Of a DNA stretch of 64,000 nt, positions 33,283-44,718 are shown one piece after another. Made by a program: the position numbers and the translations under genes. Below the pieces are notes generated by a model. It saw nothing but the letters and a program-made list of their open reading frames with translations. It searched no databases and was not told the DNA's origin. Source of the DNA: Rhabdophis nuchalis (lineage: Eukaryota > Chordata > Lepidosauria > Squamata > Natricidae). The stretch's first letter is position 1. Each line of letters begins with the position of its first letter. The stretch spans positions 101,045,875 to 101,109,874 of the forward strand of contig CM077644.1 of the NCBI GenBank assembly GCA_039707465.1, read 5' to 3'.

Positions 33283-34521
33283 ATAGAGATATAATCTATG
33301 CATGCAAGGAGGGAGGGAGGGAGGGAGATACATCACAACAAAAGTCACTGAGCAATGAAATATGGATCAAAGGTATGTCGATTGAGTTTGAGGTACAGGA
33401 TACAAATTTTGGATGGGAGCTACCATGTTCCTATAGTTAGCCTTTCATCGTAGAAAAAATACAACTGTGGAAATGACTATACTTCAACGACATTAAATTC
33501 TACCTCCCGCTTTTATACAAAGCATTAACAATCACCAATGCTTTTTTTCTACATTCAAAACTGAGGGTTTGTAACAATGGCAGCTATTATGAAAAAAAAA
33601 TCACTATTTATGACCGCAAATTGCTGTACATGCTTTCGTGTCATGTGGACTCATATGGTACAAAAAGGCAGCCTTTCCATAACAGTAACAGATACTGCAC
33701 TTAGAAAAAAAAATATCTACGCAAACATCAGTGACCAAAATTGAAATGCCTAAAATGAACTCACACTCTGAAAACAACCGAATTAGATTATGCAATAGAT
33801 TCGTCACTACCGAATCTATTGCATAATCTTTCAAAGTAGTTGATATTACAAATATGAACAAAAACTCTACAAAAAATATTTTAGGAAATAGAATGGAGGC
33901 TAATGATATGATCCAATGTTTTATATTATCTTACATTATGATACATACTGTTCACTATTGGCTAGGCACATTAATTAAACTAACACTTGCACAAAAGTTG
34001 TCAAATGCCAATAGTTCTTTCGCTATGTCGCAATTGTCGCATTATGAGGAATATATTAACAATGACAGGAGAAAAGCAAGAAGACAAAGAAATGCGGCAA
34101 GAATTCACACAGGCAAAGCAAGAAAAACATTATATGGTGATTGCTTAAATCAGGCAAGACATTCTCACTAATGCTCCAAAATGAACAAGATTTGATTTGA
34201 CTTGATCTAATCTAATCTAATTTAATCCAATCTAATCTATCAAACATTCTGTTTTCCATAGCAGCCAGAAAGATGCATTGTGGAAGGCCAATGACAGGAG
34301 ACCAAAGATTGTGCCCAGAATCTGTCCTTTGAGATACCATTGGTTCTATATGTAAAACGTCTATTTAGCCTTAATTGTCCACAATCTTTCCAGATTCATG
34401 TCATTCCCATATAAACAGGTATTGATCTGAGTACATCACAAAAATGAATATACCTCTCTCTTTAAGGAGACCTTTGGCACATAGTGAAACGATCTATCTC
34501 TGAGGCTGAATTTATATGCAG
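33283..34521. other. VAV3 intron: palindrome and short repeats only
   Basis: Contains (GGGA)n at 33307-33330, a perfect palindrome at 33785-33829 and a degenerate (TAATC)n at 34200-34242. ORFs of 85 and 105 codons here have no recognisable domain. Confidence 0.5.
33785..33829. repeat. Perfect 19-bp inverted repeat, 7-nt loop
   Basis: AGATTATGCAATAGATTCG (33785-33803), loop TCACTAC, and its exact reverse complement (33811-33829). Confidence 0.9.
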
Positions 34522-34567
34522 AAACATCTGGAGCTATATAACTACTGCCCATGATGTTTTGCCCCTA

Positions 34568-34800
34568 AAGATAAAGGTTCCCATTGCACATAAGTGCTAG
34601 TCGTTCCCGACTCTAGGGGGCGGTGCTCATCTCTGTTTCAAAGCTGAAGAACCAGCACTGTCTGAAGACGATCTCCGTGGTCATGTGGCCGGCATGAATA
34701 AATGCTGAAGGCACACAGAACGCTATTACCTTCTCACCAAAGGTGGTTCCTATCTTTTTACTTAGATTTTTACATGCTTTCAAACTGCTAGGTTGGCATT
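34568..34800 (-). mobile_element. Sauria-type SINE, 5'-truncated
   Basis: Minus-strand copy with GTCGGGAACGACTAGCAC tail and GCCGGCCACATGACCACGG body; the tRNA head is missing. It lies between two 42-bp copies of host sequence (34522-34563 and 34841-34882) that are about 90% alike. Confidence 0.82.
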
Positions 34801-35391
34801 TGAACTAGGGTGAACTAGCTAGTTTGGCAGGTTCGCATATAAACATCTAGAGCTACATAACTACTGCCCATCGTGTTTTGCCACTGCTAGGACTCAAATA
34901 AACATTCCATAGGGAGGAATGGAGGAACATATCAAAGGCCTCTTCGTCCACCCCAGAATTATTTCTATCTGTCTTCAGAAGTTAATCTTCTCACCAAAGG
35001 AATATCAAAGGAGGTTTTTAAAAAAAGACAAAACTGAGTCAATAAATTAAGTTCCCCATCCCAAAGCAGACAGTTGAATATCTGGCCAATAAATTCTAGT
35101 AGTTAGCACAGGGAGTTAGTAGCATCTTCACATCTTGTGCCAGAAAGCTTTAACAAAGAGTTGCATAAAAAGTGATTGCATAAAAGATGTTACCTAGTCT
35201 GGTTAATGAAACACCTGTGAGCTAAAGAGCAAACTTGGAGAACAGCCTCCTGCCAAAACTACAATCCTGAACTATGAATATTCTCAATAATTTCTAAAAG
35301 TTAATTTCCTTGATCTGTGTGAATGGGAACACTCGCCCTGACTTACTGTCCTTTCCCATTAACTTTGAACATGTCCAGATGTGGCTTTAGA

Positions 35392-35753
35392 CAGAGGATT
35401 CAGCCAGTTCACACCTGTTCAGGAGAACCAGTTGTTAACTTTCTAAGCAGTTCAGAGAAGCAGTTGTTGGGAGAAATCTTATTTTTTTTCCCCCCTTTAC
35501 AGGGCTAATCCTGTAAGGAAGGCAGGAAGGAAACATTCTGGTGTTGTTTCTAGCCTAATCTTTATTTCCCTGCTTACAGAAACTGCCTCTCTGGTTAACC
35601 CTTATTATATTGTAACAGCTAAGGTGAAGCGCCCATCAACCTGAGTGACATTGCACTGGCCACACCCACAGTCACATGACCACCAAGCCATACCTACCCA
35701 GTTGGTCATTAGGGCAGAGAACTAGTTGTTAAATTATCTGAATCCCACCACTG
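35392..35753 (+). mobile_element. hAT-type MITE, long form
   Basis: Starts CAGAGGATTCAGCC, ends GAATCCCACCACTG (inverted), with a perfect 8-bp duplication GCTTTAGA (35384-35391 and 35754-35761). The interior includes GGCCACACCCACAGTCACAT. Confidence 0.85.
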
Positions 35754-35761
35754 GCTTTAGA

Positions 35762-38043
35762 GCCATGTGGGAAGCAAGCAAGTTGCAGTTATCATCAATT
35801 AATCCAGTGTATTGTAAGATTCTTTCCATCATATTTGGCCTTAGCTTCCTCTGGTTACAAAGAAGAGGATTTGTGCAAACAGGGAACTTCACAAGCAGGT
35901 CTAGTCTTTTCCATCATGTTCTAATTTAAACAGCCTCCATCTTCAGTCCTACACATCATAACGCTGGGATTCAGAACTGAGTAAATGATTCATCCACCTA
36001 AATATAATGCCAGAGATTTGACACTTCTAATTGCTGTAAACAAAAAATTCCTATCCCTTTAAGGCACAAATGTCTTTTGGTGGGTGACACAATGAGAAGT
36101 GACTAAAGGAAACACAAATGCATAGAAGATGGATAAAATTAACTTGCAGACAATGCGCATGCAAAACTGCCGTATATAGAAAGCTATCTTCCTTCTTGTA
36201 CTTTACCCGAAAATGCTTTGGCAAAATGGCTTTTAGGGATGGGACGAATATTTAAGGACGCCGAAAATAGAGTAGAACCATTTAAGAATATCAATAGCGA
36301 TACATAATGTCATCGTTTTGTTTATATTAGTTTTGACTGGCCACATGGGGACCTTCTCCAATATTCTGAAAACGTAACATTCCAGAATCAGGTTTTTGGC
36401 ATTCCCTGCATAGCTGGCAGAACATTTAGATGACCTTCTTGAATGTCAAAGGGCAAAATCACATGACAGCCCCAAATCACTCACTTTTTCACGTGCTTTA
36501 AACATTCTCCGGCTAGGTCAAAGCAGCTGAGAGTAAATCACTTCCATGGGGCTAGGGTAACATATTTTGTAAGCTGCAATTGTGTTTTTAAGTCAAATTA
36601 CGTTCCAAGGTTGGCAAATGAATCCGTCCCTTCCCTAGGCTTGCACTGCACAAAGAAACTGAAATACCGAACTTGTAAAACAAGCAAACAGAGAATAAAT
36701 AGAAAGCAGTAAAGCAGTACCTGACCAGAAAGGAGTGGAGGAAGGGGGAACAAAGCTGTAGTCTGGCAGAGTTACAAAAGAAAACCCACAGAACAAAGAA
36801 GGGTCTTAGAAAAGGAAAAGAAGAAAAAAAAGAGAAACAAAATGACATTGAATGGTTGGTTTAAAAAAAAAAAAAGTACTCAGATATTTTTATGACTTGC
36901 ATCTGTTTTAAGAAGAAACAAAAACATTTTCTTGGCTGTTTTGCAGCTTTAAAAAAACAACAACTCTTACCTGCTTAAAGGCATAGTTTACTCCTTGGCT
37001 TTGGCCATTTCATTCCCCCACTCCCTCCTGCAACTTACTAGGAACACTCATTTTGCAAAAAAATAAATAAATGAATTTCCATGGACAAGGATGAAATTCA
37101 TTTTTACACACATGCTTATGCCACCCTGTATGTTGGAGTGGCAATTGTTTTAGCAAGCAGCTGTAGCTTGGTAGCCCTGCGTCAGATTAAATCTTCCAAT
37201 CTCCAGTCAGCCATGAACGTCCCTGAGTAACTCTGGATCATCCATAGCAAGCTGGGAGGATAACAATGGATTTGCAGAAGACATATGCATGTCATCTTGA
37301 ATTCATCTCATTTTAAGGAAGCGAGGCATTGATTGGCTTTATTTTGTTTCCATTTATTTATTTTTATTTAATTTATACCTCGCCCTTCTCCTTGTTAGGA
37401 CCCCGAAAGAGTTGCAAAGGTAAAAGATGAATGAATGGGTATTTTCAATAATAGTCTTCATGGCATGCCAGCAAAATGCAGAGCCTTTCAGCTGCTTTTA
37501 AGTTCCCAAAACGTTTAGAAATAGATATGGAATCTTCCCTAGCACATGGATCATTTAGTATCATAAGGAACAACAATTCTGAGATTGAAAAATGTTGTGT
37601 GATGTACAAATGCATCTCCTGAATCACTCTGATTTTTTAAATAGTTGCAAAACAGGGCCCTTATAATAAGAGCAACCTGCAAAACCTTTTCAAATATCTT
37701 AACTAGTTACTATTAACTAGTTGGTGTATTTTAACACAATATGCAGAAGAGCTGAACAAACATTAACCTTGTTGTGATAAAGGTAGGATGCTTCTGACAA
37801 TCATTTTCTAATTCATCCAAGCTGGAAAATCACGGGTGTCCATTTCTGAACAAGCATGGATATAGTAAACCACACTTTTCAAGTTGACTATGGTTAACAA
37901 TGAAGCTGGGAGGCTGAAGCTACACTTAGTCAAAATAACCAGACTGAAATAAATGAGATTTAAGAAGGGCTGTTCATTTCAATGGCTAACCAAAGTACAA
38001 ACTCAAATTGATGGGTTTAATTGATGAATTAAGAAATTATAAT
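35762..38043. other. VAV3 intron, one short L2 3' fragment
   Basis: At 37349-37408 lies ATACCTCGCCCTTCTCCTTG, a short L2 3' end. Otherwise nothing recognised; no coding exon fits the VAV3 phase here. Confidence 0.5.
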
Positions 38044-38731
38044 TATTGTATTTTTCAGAATATAAAATGCTCCAGAGTATAAGACTGCACCTTAGTTTTT
38101 GGGAAGGAAAATAAGAAGAAAAAAATCCTGCCTCTGCCTACCAGCATCCATGGTATTCATCTGGCTAGCTTCTCGACTTGGACCACATATTAACAAGGTC
38201 AGCCAATGAATAGGCATAGCAACTAAGTCAGCCAGTGAGGGCTATTTGGACTCTGAAACAGTATTTGCCATGTGAGCCACAAGGAGACAGGACGAAGCCT
38301 GACTTAGCTGAGAACTGAAAGTGAAACTGTTTGTGTTTTGCTTGTATTTACTGCTACCTTGGAAAACCTGCTTTTGGTATTGTATTGTATATTATTATTA
38401 CTATTATTTTGAATCTTGCTGAATCTGTTACTTGTGTGAGCTTTTGGAATGTGATTGCTGCTGCAAACTCTGACCAACCAGGTTAGCTTCAGCACTTACT
38501 GCAGCCTGATTCAGCACAGTTGATTGGCGGGTGGATCAGACTGCTGGAATACCCCCAATCAGCTGTTCCAGGCTGCAGGAATTGCCACAGCCCATTGCTG
38601 CCTCCCTGCCTCACGTTTTTGGCCTCTGGTGGTGGTGGGTGGGGATACGTTCGATGTATAAGACGCACCCAAATTTTCAACCCTCTTTTTGGGGGGAGGA
38701 ACGTGTGTCTTATACTCTGAAAAATATGGTA
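38044..38731. mobile_element. DNA transposon-like element with TATTTTTCAGA-TATAAGA inverted ends
   Basis: Left TGTATTTTTCAGAATATAAA and right end, reverse-complemented, CCATATTTTTCAGAGTATAA match well, followed on both sides by GTATAAGAC and a C-rich stretch. Possible TA at both ends (38044-38045, 38730-38731). No transposase seen, so non-autonomous. Superfamily not determined. Confidence 0.65.
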
Positions 38732-40365
38732 ATACCTAATCTGATTGGGAAGGGAAGAGTACTGAAGCTGATTATGTAGGCAAAAGACTTATTAATACCT
38801 CAGCTTATTTATTTATTATTTATTTATTAATCAGATTTCTTATTTCTTATTAAGCAGCTCCACGCATAGCCAATAATTACCACATTCAAACATCAATCTT
38901 ATATTGCTTTTGGGATAGAACTACAACACCTTTCTGCTGCTTCTGGTTTAGCCGAAAGCAGAGTGCCTATCTCTTCCCCAGATTAACAGGCAGTAAGGAA
39001 GAGAGAAACTCAACATACATCTTCAATGAGTAACAATTCACTGCTTTCAATACAGAAGCCATCCCCACAGAGTTATGGCGCACAAACAAAATTTCTGTCT
39101 TTTTATCATACCATTAAGCTTTCTCAATCATAGAATGTAACAAAACACCCAGAAGGGATTATTCTCTTTTGCCAGTAACACATTTTTTTTCTTTTAATGT
39201 GTTGAAAAGAATTTTTAACAATACAATACTGTTCAAAATGAAAAGACTTGAGAGCTAGGGAACAAGTCTTTCAAAAGCCACTGAAAATGCCGGAAAAGAA
39301 TACAAATCAGTTATTAATTAGCTTATTATATTAATTCTCCATATTATGAAAACATATAGCTGGAAATTAGTGCTAAGAAATTATAATTAGCTGGAAATTA
39401 GTGCTTAGCGATCACTTCACAAATGATCTTCTGTTGCTGAGATGACTTGATGCTAGTTCAATCTCACAGATTTGTCAACTCTTGTGAAACAATCGCAAAT
39501 AATTGTGCTGTGGCTTTTGTGTTTATAATTCTCACAACACTCCAGTCTCTGTCCTCTTATTGTTCTTGCAATAATACTACCTCTTATTGTTCTTTCATAT
39601 ATAAAACTGCAAAGAAAGGACAAACTGAAAGCAAGCATTACAACTTCCATAATTATATCCATGTTCATTGTAACAAAACACTACTCTAAAGATATGTAGT
39701 TGAGCATATGTGTCCCTCCTCACTCTGCTGCCAAGTGTTAGTAATCCATGGATACATTTTTTTGATTTTCCTTATTCCTCCACAATCCTCTCCCAAATAT
39801 GTGACACATTCCCTTTCCTGCCAATGCTATTGGCTGGTGGTTTGGGTTTTTTTCTGTCAATTTATAGGGCATTAAGACTGTCTTATAATCATTCTACAGA
39901 TATTAATCATCCCGTTTCCCTATTTATTAGCTGTATAAAGAATATATAGCTGGCTCTGCAGGACAGGCCCCGTTCAAAATAGTTAAATGTCACAGCTTCG
40001 ACTTTCCTGCTCCTAAACATTTCAAAACATCTTCCTGTCTTTAATGGGCACTCAGAAAGGCTCTGAAATTATCCATCTGCTTCTCAGTAATTTAGCAGTG
40101 TATTAAAAGGGCATACGTGTGTCTACATGATTTTTAATCTTCTGCCATTATTTTTAGAAATTTCTATTGCTCATAAAATCTAAACTACCCAATTCCAGCA
40201 CTGTGAAATTTGGCAGCAATCACAGTGGCTACAGAATCAAGTAAAGCTAATGAACAGATGCCCAGATGCTCTCAGCAACTTCAAATCAGTTCTCAGTACT
40301 AGTATTCGTGTTGTTTTACCAAATATTAAGGACAGCATAGACCACCTCTGTTAAACTCCACACTA
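38732..40365. other. VAV3 intron, nothing recognised
   Basis: No repeat family or coding exon recognised; short ORFs without domains. Confidence 0.5.
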
Positions 40366-41006
40366 TAGGTAGTCCTCAGCTTACAACAGTTCATTTAGTG
40401 ACCATTCAAAGTTACAACAGCATCAAAGAAAGTGACTTGTGACTATTTTTCAGAGTTATGACCTTCGCAGCATCCCCACGATCATATGATCAAAATTCAG
40501 ATGCTTGGCAACTGGTTCATATTTATGACCGTTGTAGTGGCCCAGGGTTATGTAATCATTTTTTGAGACCTTCTGACAAGCAAAGTCAATGGGATAGATT
40601 CATTTAATATCTGGGTTAGTATTGCATATTTGCCAGGGATAACTTTTTTTTCCTTTGAATCAATCTATATAAATAAAAATGTAAAATAGTTTGTACGAAG
40701 CAGCTAATCTCAAAAACTACTGCACCGATTTACCTCAAATTTTGACACAATGTTCCCAAGGACTTCCGATAATAGAATACATACTTATTTTGTGGCTAGC
40801 ACACATGTGTCATGTGCAAGGTACACAAATGTAAAATGTACCCAGTGATCATGTTTTCACCTCCCTGTAACTCCTCCCACCTGGCATTTCCAACAGTCAT
40901 TTCCTCAAGAACACTGTACGGAGGCCTAAAAGGGCCAAGACAAGGCACAGAGGATAGCAAACTACCAGGTGGCCCATAGAGAGAGAGAGAGGGAGAAATA
41001 CAGTTT

Positions 41007-41340
41007 AATAAAAGAGGGACTAGGGGAGACATGATAGCAGCCTTCCAATATCTCAGGGGTTGCCACAAAGAAGAGGGAGTCAAGCTATTCTCCAAAGCAC
41101 TAGAGGGCAGAACAAGAAGCAATGGGTGGAAACTAATCAAGGAGAGAAGCAACTTAGGAAGAATTTTCTGACAGTTAGAACAATTAACCAGTGGAACAGC
41201 TTGCCTCCAGAAGTTGTGAATGCCCCAACACTGCAAGTCTTTAAGAAGATGTTGGATAGCCATTTGCCTGAAATGGTATAGGCAGGGAGTTGGACTAGAT
41301 GACCTCCAAGGTCCCTTCCGACTCTGCTATTGTATTATTG
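41007..41340 (+). mobile_element. CR1 LINE 3' fragment inside the Helitron
   Basis: Encodes the end of CR1 ORF2 (RKNFLTVRTINQWNSLPPEV, then FKKMLDSHLPEMV) in an open frame to 41281, then GTTGGACTAGATGACCTCC and the CR1 3' terminus. It interrupts the GAGAGGGAGAAATACAG minisatellite of the Helitron, so it either inserted there or was captured. Confidence 0.85.
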
Positions 41341-41344
41341 TATT

Positions 41345-41625
41345 ACAGTAGGTAGGTAGATAAGGGAATAGATAGAGAGGGAGAAATACAGTAGGTAGAT
41401 AGAGGGATAGACAGAGAGGGAGAAATAAGGTAGGTAGGTAGGTAGGTGGATAGATAGATAGGGAGAAACACAGTAGGTAGGTAGATAGGGTGATAGATAG
41501 AGAGAAATACAGTAGGTAGGTAGGTGGATAGATAGATAGGGAGAAATACAGTAGGTAGGTAGGTAGAGGGATAGATAGAGAGTGAGAAATACGGTAGGTA
41601 GGTAGGTTGGGGGTTATATGGTGGT
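41345..41625 (+). repeat. Minisatellite of GTAGGTAGATA / GAGAGGGAGAAATACAG units
   Basis: Seven or so related units of about 40 bp, each with (GTAG)n, GATAGATAG and GGGAGAAATAC. One unit end also lies upstream of the CR1 fragment at 40980-41002. The Tyr/Pro/Ser/Thr-rich minus-strand ORF (117 codons) is an artefact of it. Confidence 0.8.
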
Positions 41626-42544
41626 TGTGTGTATGTGTGCAGGTGTAGATCTACACACAGATTGGTTGGCCATTTAACCAGACTGGGCCACAGCAACGCG
41701 TGGCCGGGTATAGCTAGTTTTTAATATAAATGGAGAAGCCTATATTAGCCACAGGTTTATACATTTTCATTAATCTATTAGCATGTAAGGAACTAAAAAA
41801 ATGATTAGAGGTAAGCTTTGTTAAACAATTCCGTTTTATACATGATGTACAATGACAACAAAGGCTATACTAGTAACTTATCAACTGCAGTGATTCACTT
41901 AACAACTGTAGCAAGAAAGGCCATAAAATGGGGCAAAATTTAACAAATGTTTCATTTAACAACATAAATTTTGCGCTCAATTGTGGTCGTAAGCTGAGGA
42001 CTACCCATACTGTTTTTGTAATAAAACATAAACACAAATAGATGGAAATGTATTGCCTCTGTCCAACCCCAACTTGATTACTGTAAAGTAAGTCTTATTT
42101 AGCAACACCAGCAAGCAGAATTGTAGAAGAAATCATTCTGACCTTAAGCTTCTTTAGAAAAACTCTGCAGTATAAGACGGTGGTTTTAAACAACAAGAAT
42201 AATTCATTTAAATGTCAAATGCCAAATTTGAATTACATGTTTATTAATTCATGTAGCCGAAAGCAGCTTAGCCAATGCAAAATGCCTGTTTACAAATCAA
42301 TTGCTCACTTACATTTTTAATAGATGTTTGAGCAGCAATTTGATTTAAGGAGAGGCAGTCAGGAAGTCTAACTGGACCTGTTCATAAACCTGTCAGCAGA
42401 TGCTGATTCTGCTTAGCTGCAGAAAAGTCTGGCTAAATGCATTATCATATTAATAGGTTATATGTCAAAAATGCAAAATGGAAGATGCTTTCAACTGAAT
42501 TTCATTTCTGCATAATAAAAACAACAACAAATGGTAATGCTTAC

Positions 42545-42674
42545 AATTGCTACTTGCTCTGTGGCTCCTTTGATCCTGTGTATTTTCACATTCCTTGTAC
42601 GGGTACTGAAGAGTCGTATCCAAACTTCGGAAACCTTCTTTGAGAGACTGGTGTTTGTAATATTCCACAAGTTC
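42545..42674 (-). CDS. VAV3: VAV3 exon: end of SH2 domain and linker
   Basis: A 130-nt minus-strand exon, acceptor TGAAAG and donor GTAAGC (42539-42544). It encodes ELVEYYKHQSLKEGFRSLDT then TLQYPYKE, the last helix and strand of the SH2 domain, followed by a polar linker (CENTQDQRSHRASSN) of low conservation. It ends one base into a codon, completed to Leu by the exon at 25421-25572. The intron that follows is about 17 kb and holds the full-length L2 LINE, a solo LTR and the Helitron. Confidence 0.94.
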
Positions 42675-43052
42675 CTTTCAATACAAATATTTAAACAGAC
42701 ATTAGTAATTATTTCTCTAGAATTTTTATTGCACAGATATCTGACAATGTTTGCAATCAACATCAAAGGACATCTTCCATCCTGAAGCACGGATTAACTG
42801 CAGGAAGTGTATAATTTGGTAGAAAGAGCACCCAAAAAATGTAAGCAAATAAATTCCACAAAATGTCCCATCTCTATTATGAGACTGCAAGTGTGAGTGG
42901 GCTATTTTGAGCATTTTGGAAATGGTCCTACTTCAGATTAATGTGTTGAAGTTCAGAATTTCACAAATTTAGGCTTGAGGTGCTTCTGTTATGCTCAGAA
43001 TCCCCCACTCTGCTTAGAAAAGGGTATTTGGCAAAACATTCATACTCTAAAT

Positions 43053-43400
43053 CCGTGATGGCAAACCTATGGCACACATGCCACTGGTGTCACGCAGAGC
43101 CCTCACTGCAGACACGCAAGTCATTACCCCAGCTCAGTTCTGCCATGCATGCGTGCATGCCTCCGGCCAGCCAGCTAATGTTCGGGTCTTTCCCGCACAT
43201 GTGCAGGGGGGTGGGTCACACATGTGCGGGTTGCATGCACATATGTGGGGTTGTGCGCACATGCGTGGGGTGGTGGGGCGCATGCAAGGAGTCCCACATG
43301 CATGTGCAGGGGTGGGGCGCACGGGGGGACACACACATTACATTATGGGTGTGCCATGCACGCTTTCAGCACTCAGCACCAAAAAGTTTAGCAATCACTG
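43053..43400 (+). mobile_element. hAT-type MITE, CCGTGATGGCAAACC family
   Basis: CCGTGATGGCAAACCTATGG at the left, AGCAATCACTG at the right (inverted: CAGTGATTGCTAAAC), perfect 8-bp duplication CTCTAAAT (43045-43052 and 43401-43408). The interior has alternating purine-pyrimidine ATGCATGCGTGC-type sequence. Confidence 0.87.
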
Positions 43401-43810
43401 CTCTAAATGTTTTGAACACACCCCTAGCGAGTTTTGATTCAGGCATGAAAGGTGCTGCTTCTTCATACCTGGAAATGAATCTTTATTCATGCAAGGCTGG
43501 CCTAACTCTGATTAGATAGCGTATGAATTAAACAAGTATCAACAAGTATCAGCTTTGAACACTTTCTACATTGAAAATACTGTCCATAAAAGTAATTAAA
43601 TTTTGAATGGGTCAAATTGGAATTGTACTTCCTGTATTTGGTTTTTTTATATGCATGGAAGTATACACTTGTGTGAATCAATGACATCCTTCATTCATGT
43701 GGGCCATAGTTCCAACCTAAATGTATTAAATTACATAATGCTTACATTAATTAGTGTTTGGGTTTTCTTATGTTTATCGTTATCCTGGTTATTCCTTATG
43801 ACACCTATAT

Positions 43811-44462
43811 TTGAATTGAATTTGAATTTATTGGACTTCTAGACCGCCCCCTCTCCCTGAAGGGACTCGGGGCGGTGTACAGGTAAAAATTAAAACCATT
43901 ACAATAAATAATACATAAAACTAAAATCGAATTAAATAGACCCCTGTACAAATTTATAAAAATTAAAAACTTAACCCTAAAACCAAATCAGAGAATTTAA
44001 AAATGCAGACTGAGGTGGGAAAGCTGGAATTAGGCCAGACCGGCCAGATGAAACAAGTGGGTTTTGAGTTTCTGGCGGAAGGAGCGGAGATCCGTGGTCG
44101 TTCTAATGTCAGGGGGAAGGTCATTCCAGAGGGTCGGGCCCGCCACAGAGAAGGCCCTTCCCCTGGGCGTCGCCCGCTGGCACAGCCTGGTGGATGGCAC
44201 CCGGAGAAGTCCCTCTCTGTGTGAGCGAATCGGCCGAAGGGATGTATGGGGCAGGATGCGATCCCGCAAATAACTAGGTCCTGTGCCATGGAGCGCTTTG
44301 AAGATGATAATCAACACCTTGAAACGCACCCGAAAAGCCACAGGCAGCCAGTGCAGCCCGTGCAGGAGAGGTGTTACGTGGGAGTATCTAGAGACTCCCG
44401 AAACTGCCCGCGCGGCCGCATTCTGAACCAACTGCAGCCTTCGGGTGCATCTCAAGGGGAGC
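43811..44462 (-). mobile_element. L2-clade LINE, 5'-truncated copy
   Basis: Minus-strand 3' end; a frame of about 140 L2 codons (44030-44452) is open from PLRCTRRLQLVQNAAARAV to FRQKLKTHLFHLAGLA and stop. The 3' UTR has GACCGCCCCCTCTCCCTG. Its truncated 5' end meets the next repeat directly. Confidence 0.88.
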
Positions 44463-44718
44463 AATAGCAATATATAGCAATAGCAATAGCACTTAGACTT
44501 ATACACCACTTCACAGTACTTTATAGCCCTCTCTAAGTGGTTTACAGAATCAGCATATTTCCCCCAACAATTTGGCTCCTCATTTTACTGACCTCGGAAG
44601 GATGGAAGGCTGAGTCAACCGTGAGCCTGGTGTAATTTGAACTGCCAAATTGCAGGCAGCCAGCAGCCAGCAGAAGAAGCCTGCAGTACTGCACCCTAAC
44701 CACAGTGCCACCATGGCT
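44463..44718 (+). mobile_element. CR1-L3/Snake1-like interspersed repeat
   Basis: AGCAATAGCAATAGCACTTAG followed by the same body as at 5868-6110, including GGAAGGCTGAGTCAACC and a tail CACCCTAACCACAGTGCC. Confidence 0.75.

Larger units (their letters stand above)
40664..41717 (+). mobile_element. Non-autonomous Helitron
   Basis: Begins TCTATATAAATAAAAATG with CTCAAAAACTACTGCACCGA and ends GCAACGCGTGGCCGGGTATA-GCTAG, a typical Helitron 3' end (short GC hairpin then CTAG). It lies between A (40663) and T (41718), the usual AT target. The same host repeat without the Helitron is present in inverted orientation at about 46262-46415, so the ends are certain. No Rep/helicase gene. The interior holds a CR1 fragment and a purine-rich minisatellite. 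Confidence 0.88.
40366..42007. mobile_element. Mariner-like MITE split by later insertions
   Basis: Left half 40366-40605 (TAGGTAGTCCTCAGCTTACA) and right half 41865-42007 (ending GCTGAGGACTACCCA) are the two parts of the element seen whole at 54795-55186, with TA outside each end. About 1.25 kb of younger sequence sits between them: an unclassified repeat, a Helitron and a CR1 fragment. Confidence 0.8.

Noticed and set aside
33604..34171. Divergent pair of 85- and 105-codon frames at 33604-33861 and 33854-34171
   Set aside because: No domain, A/T-rich intron, and the first contains the palindrome at 33785-33829; no sign of splicing or conservation can be shown.
41343..41696. 117-codon Tyr/Ser/Pro/Thr-rich minus-strand frame
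   Set aside because: Produced by the GTAGGTAGATA minisatellite of the Helitron.
42980..43519. 179-codon Cys/His-rich frame
   Set aside because: Lies across the MITE at 43053-43400 and its CATGTGTG-type sequence; Cys and His come from the repeat, with no zinc-finger spacing.
43811..44718. Single composite element made of L2 plus the AGCAAT repeat
   Set aside because: The L2 copies at 1634 and 23953 truncate elsewhere and lack the AGCAAT repeat, and that repeat occurs without L2 at 5868 and 45418, so adjacency is coincidental insertion.
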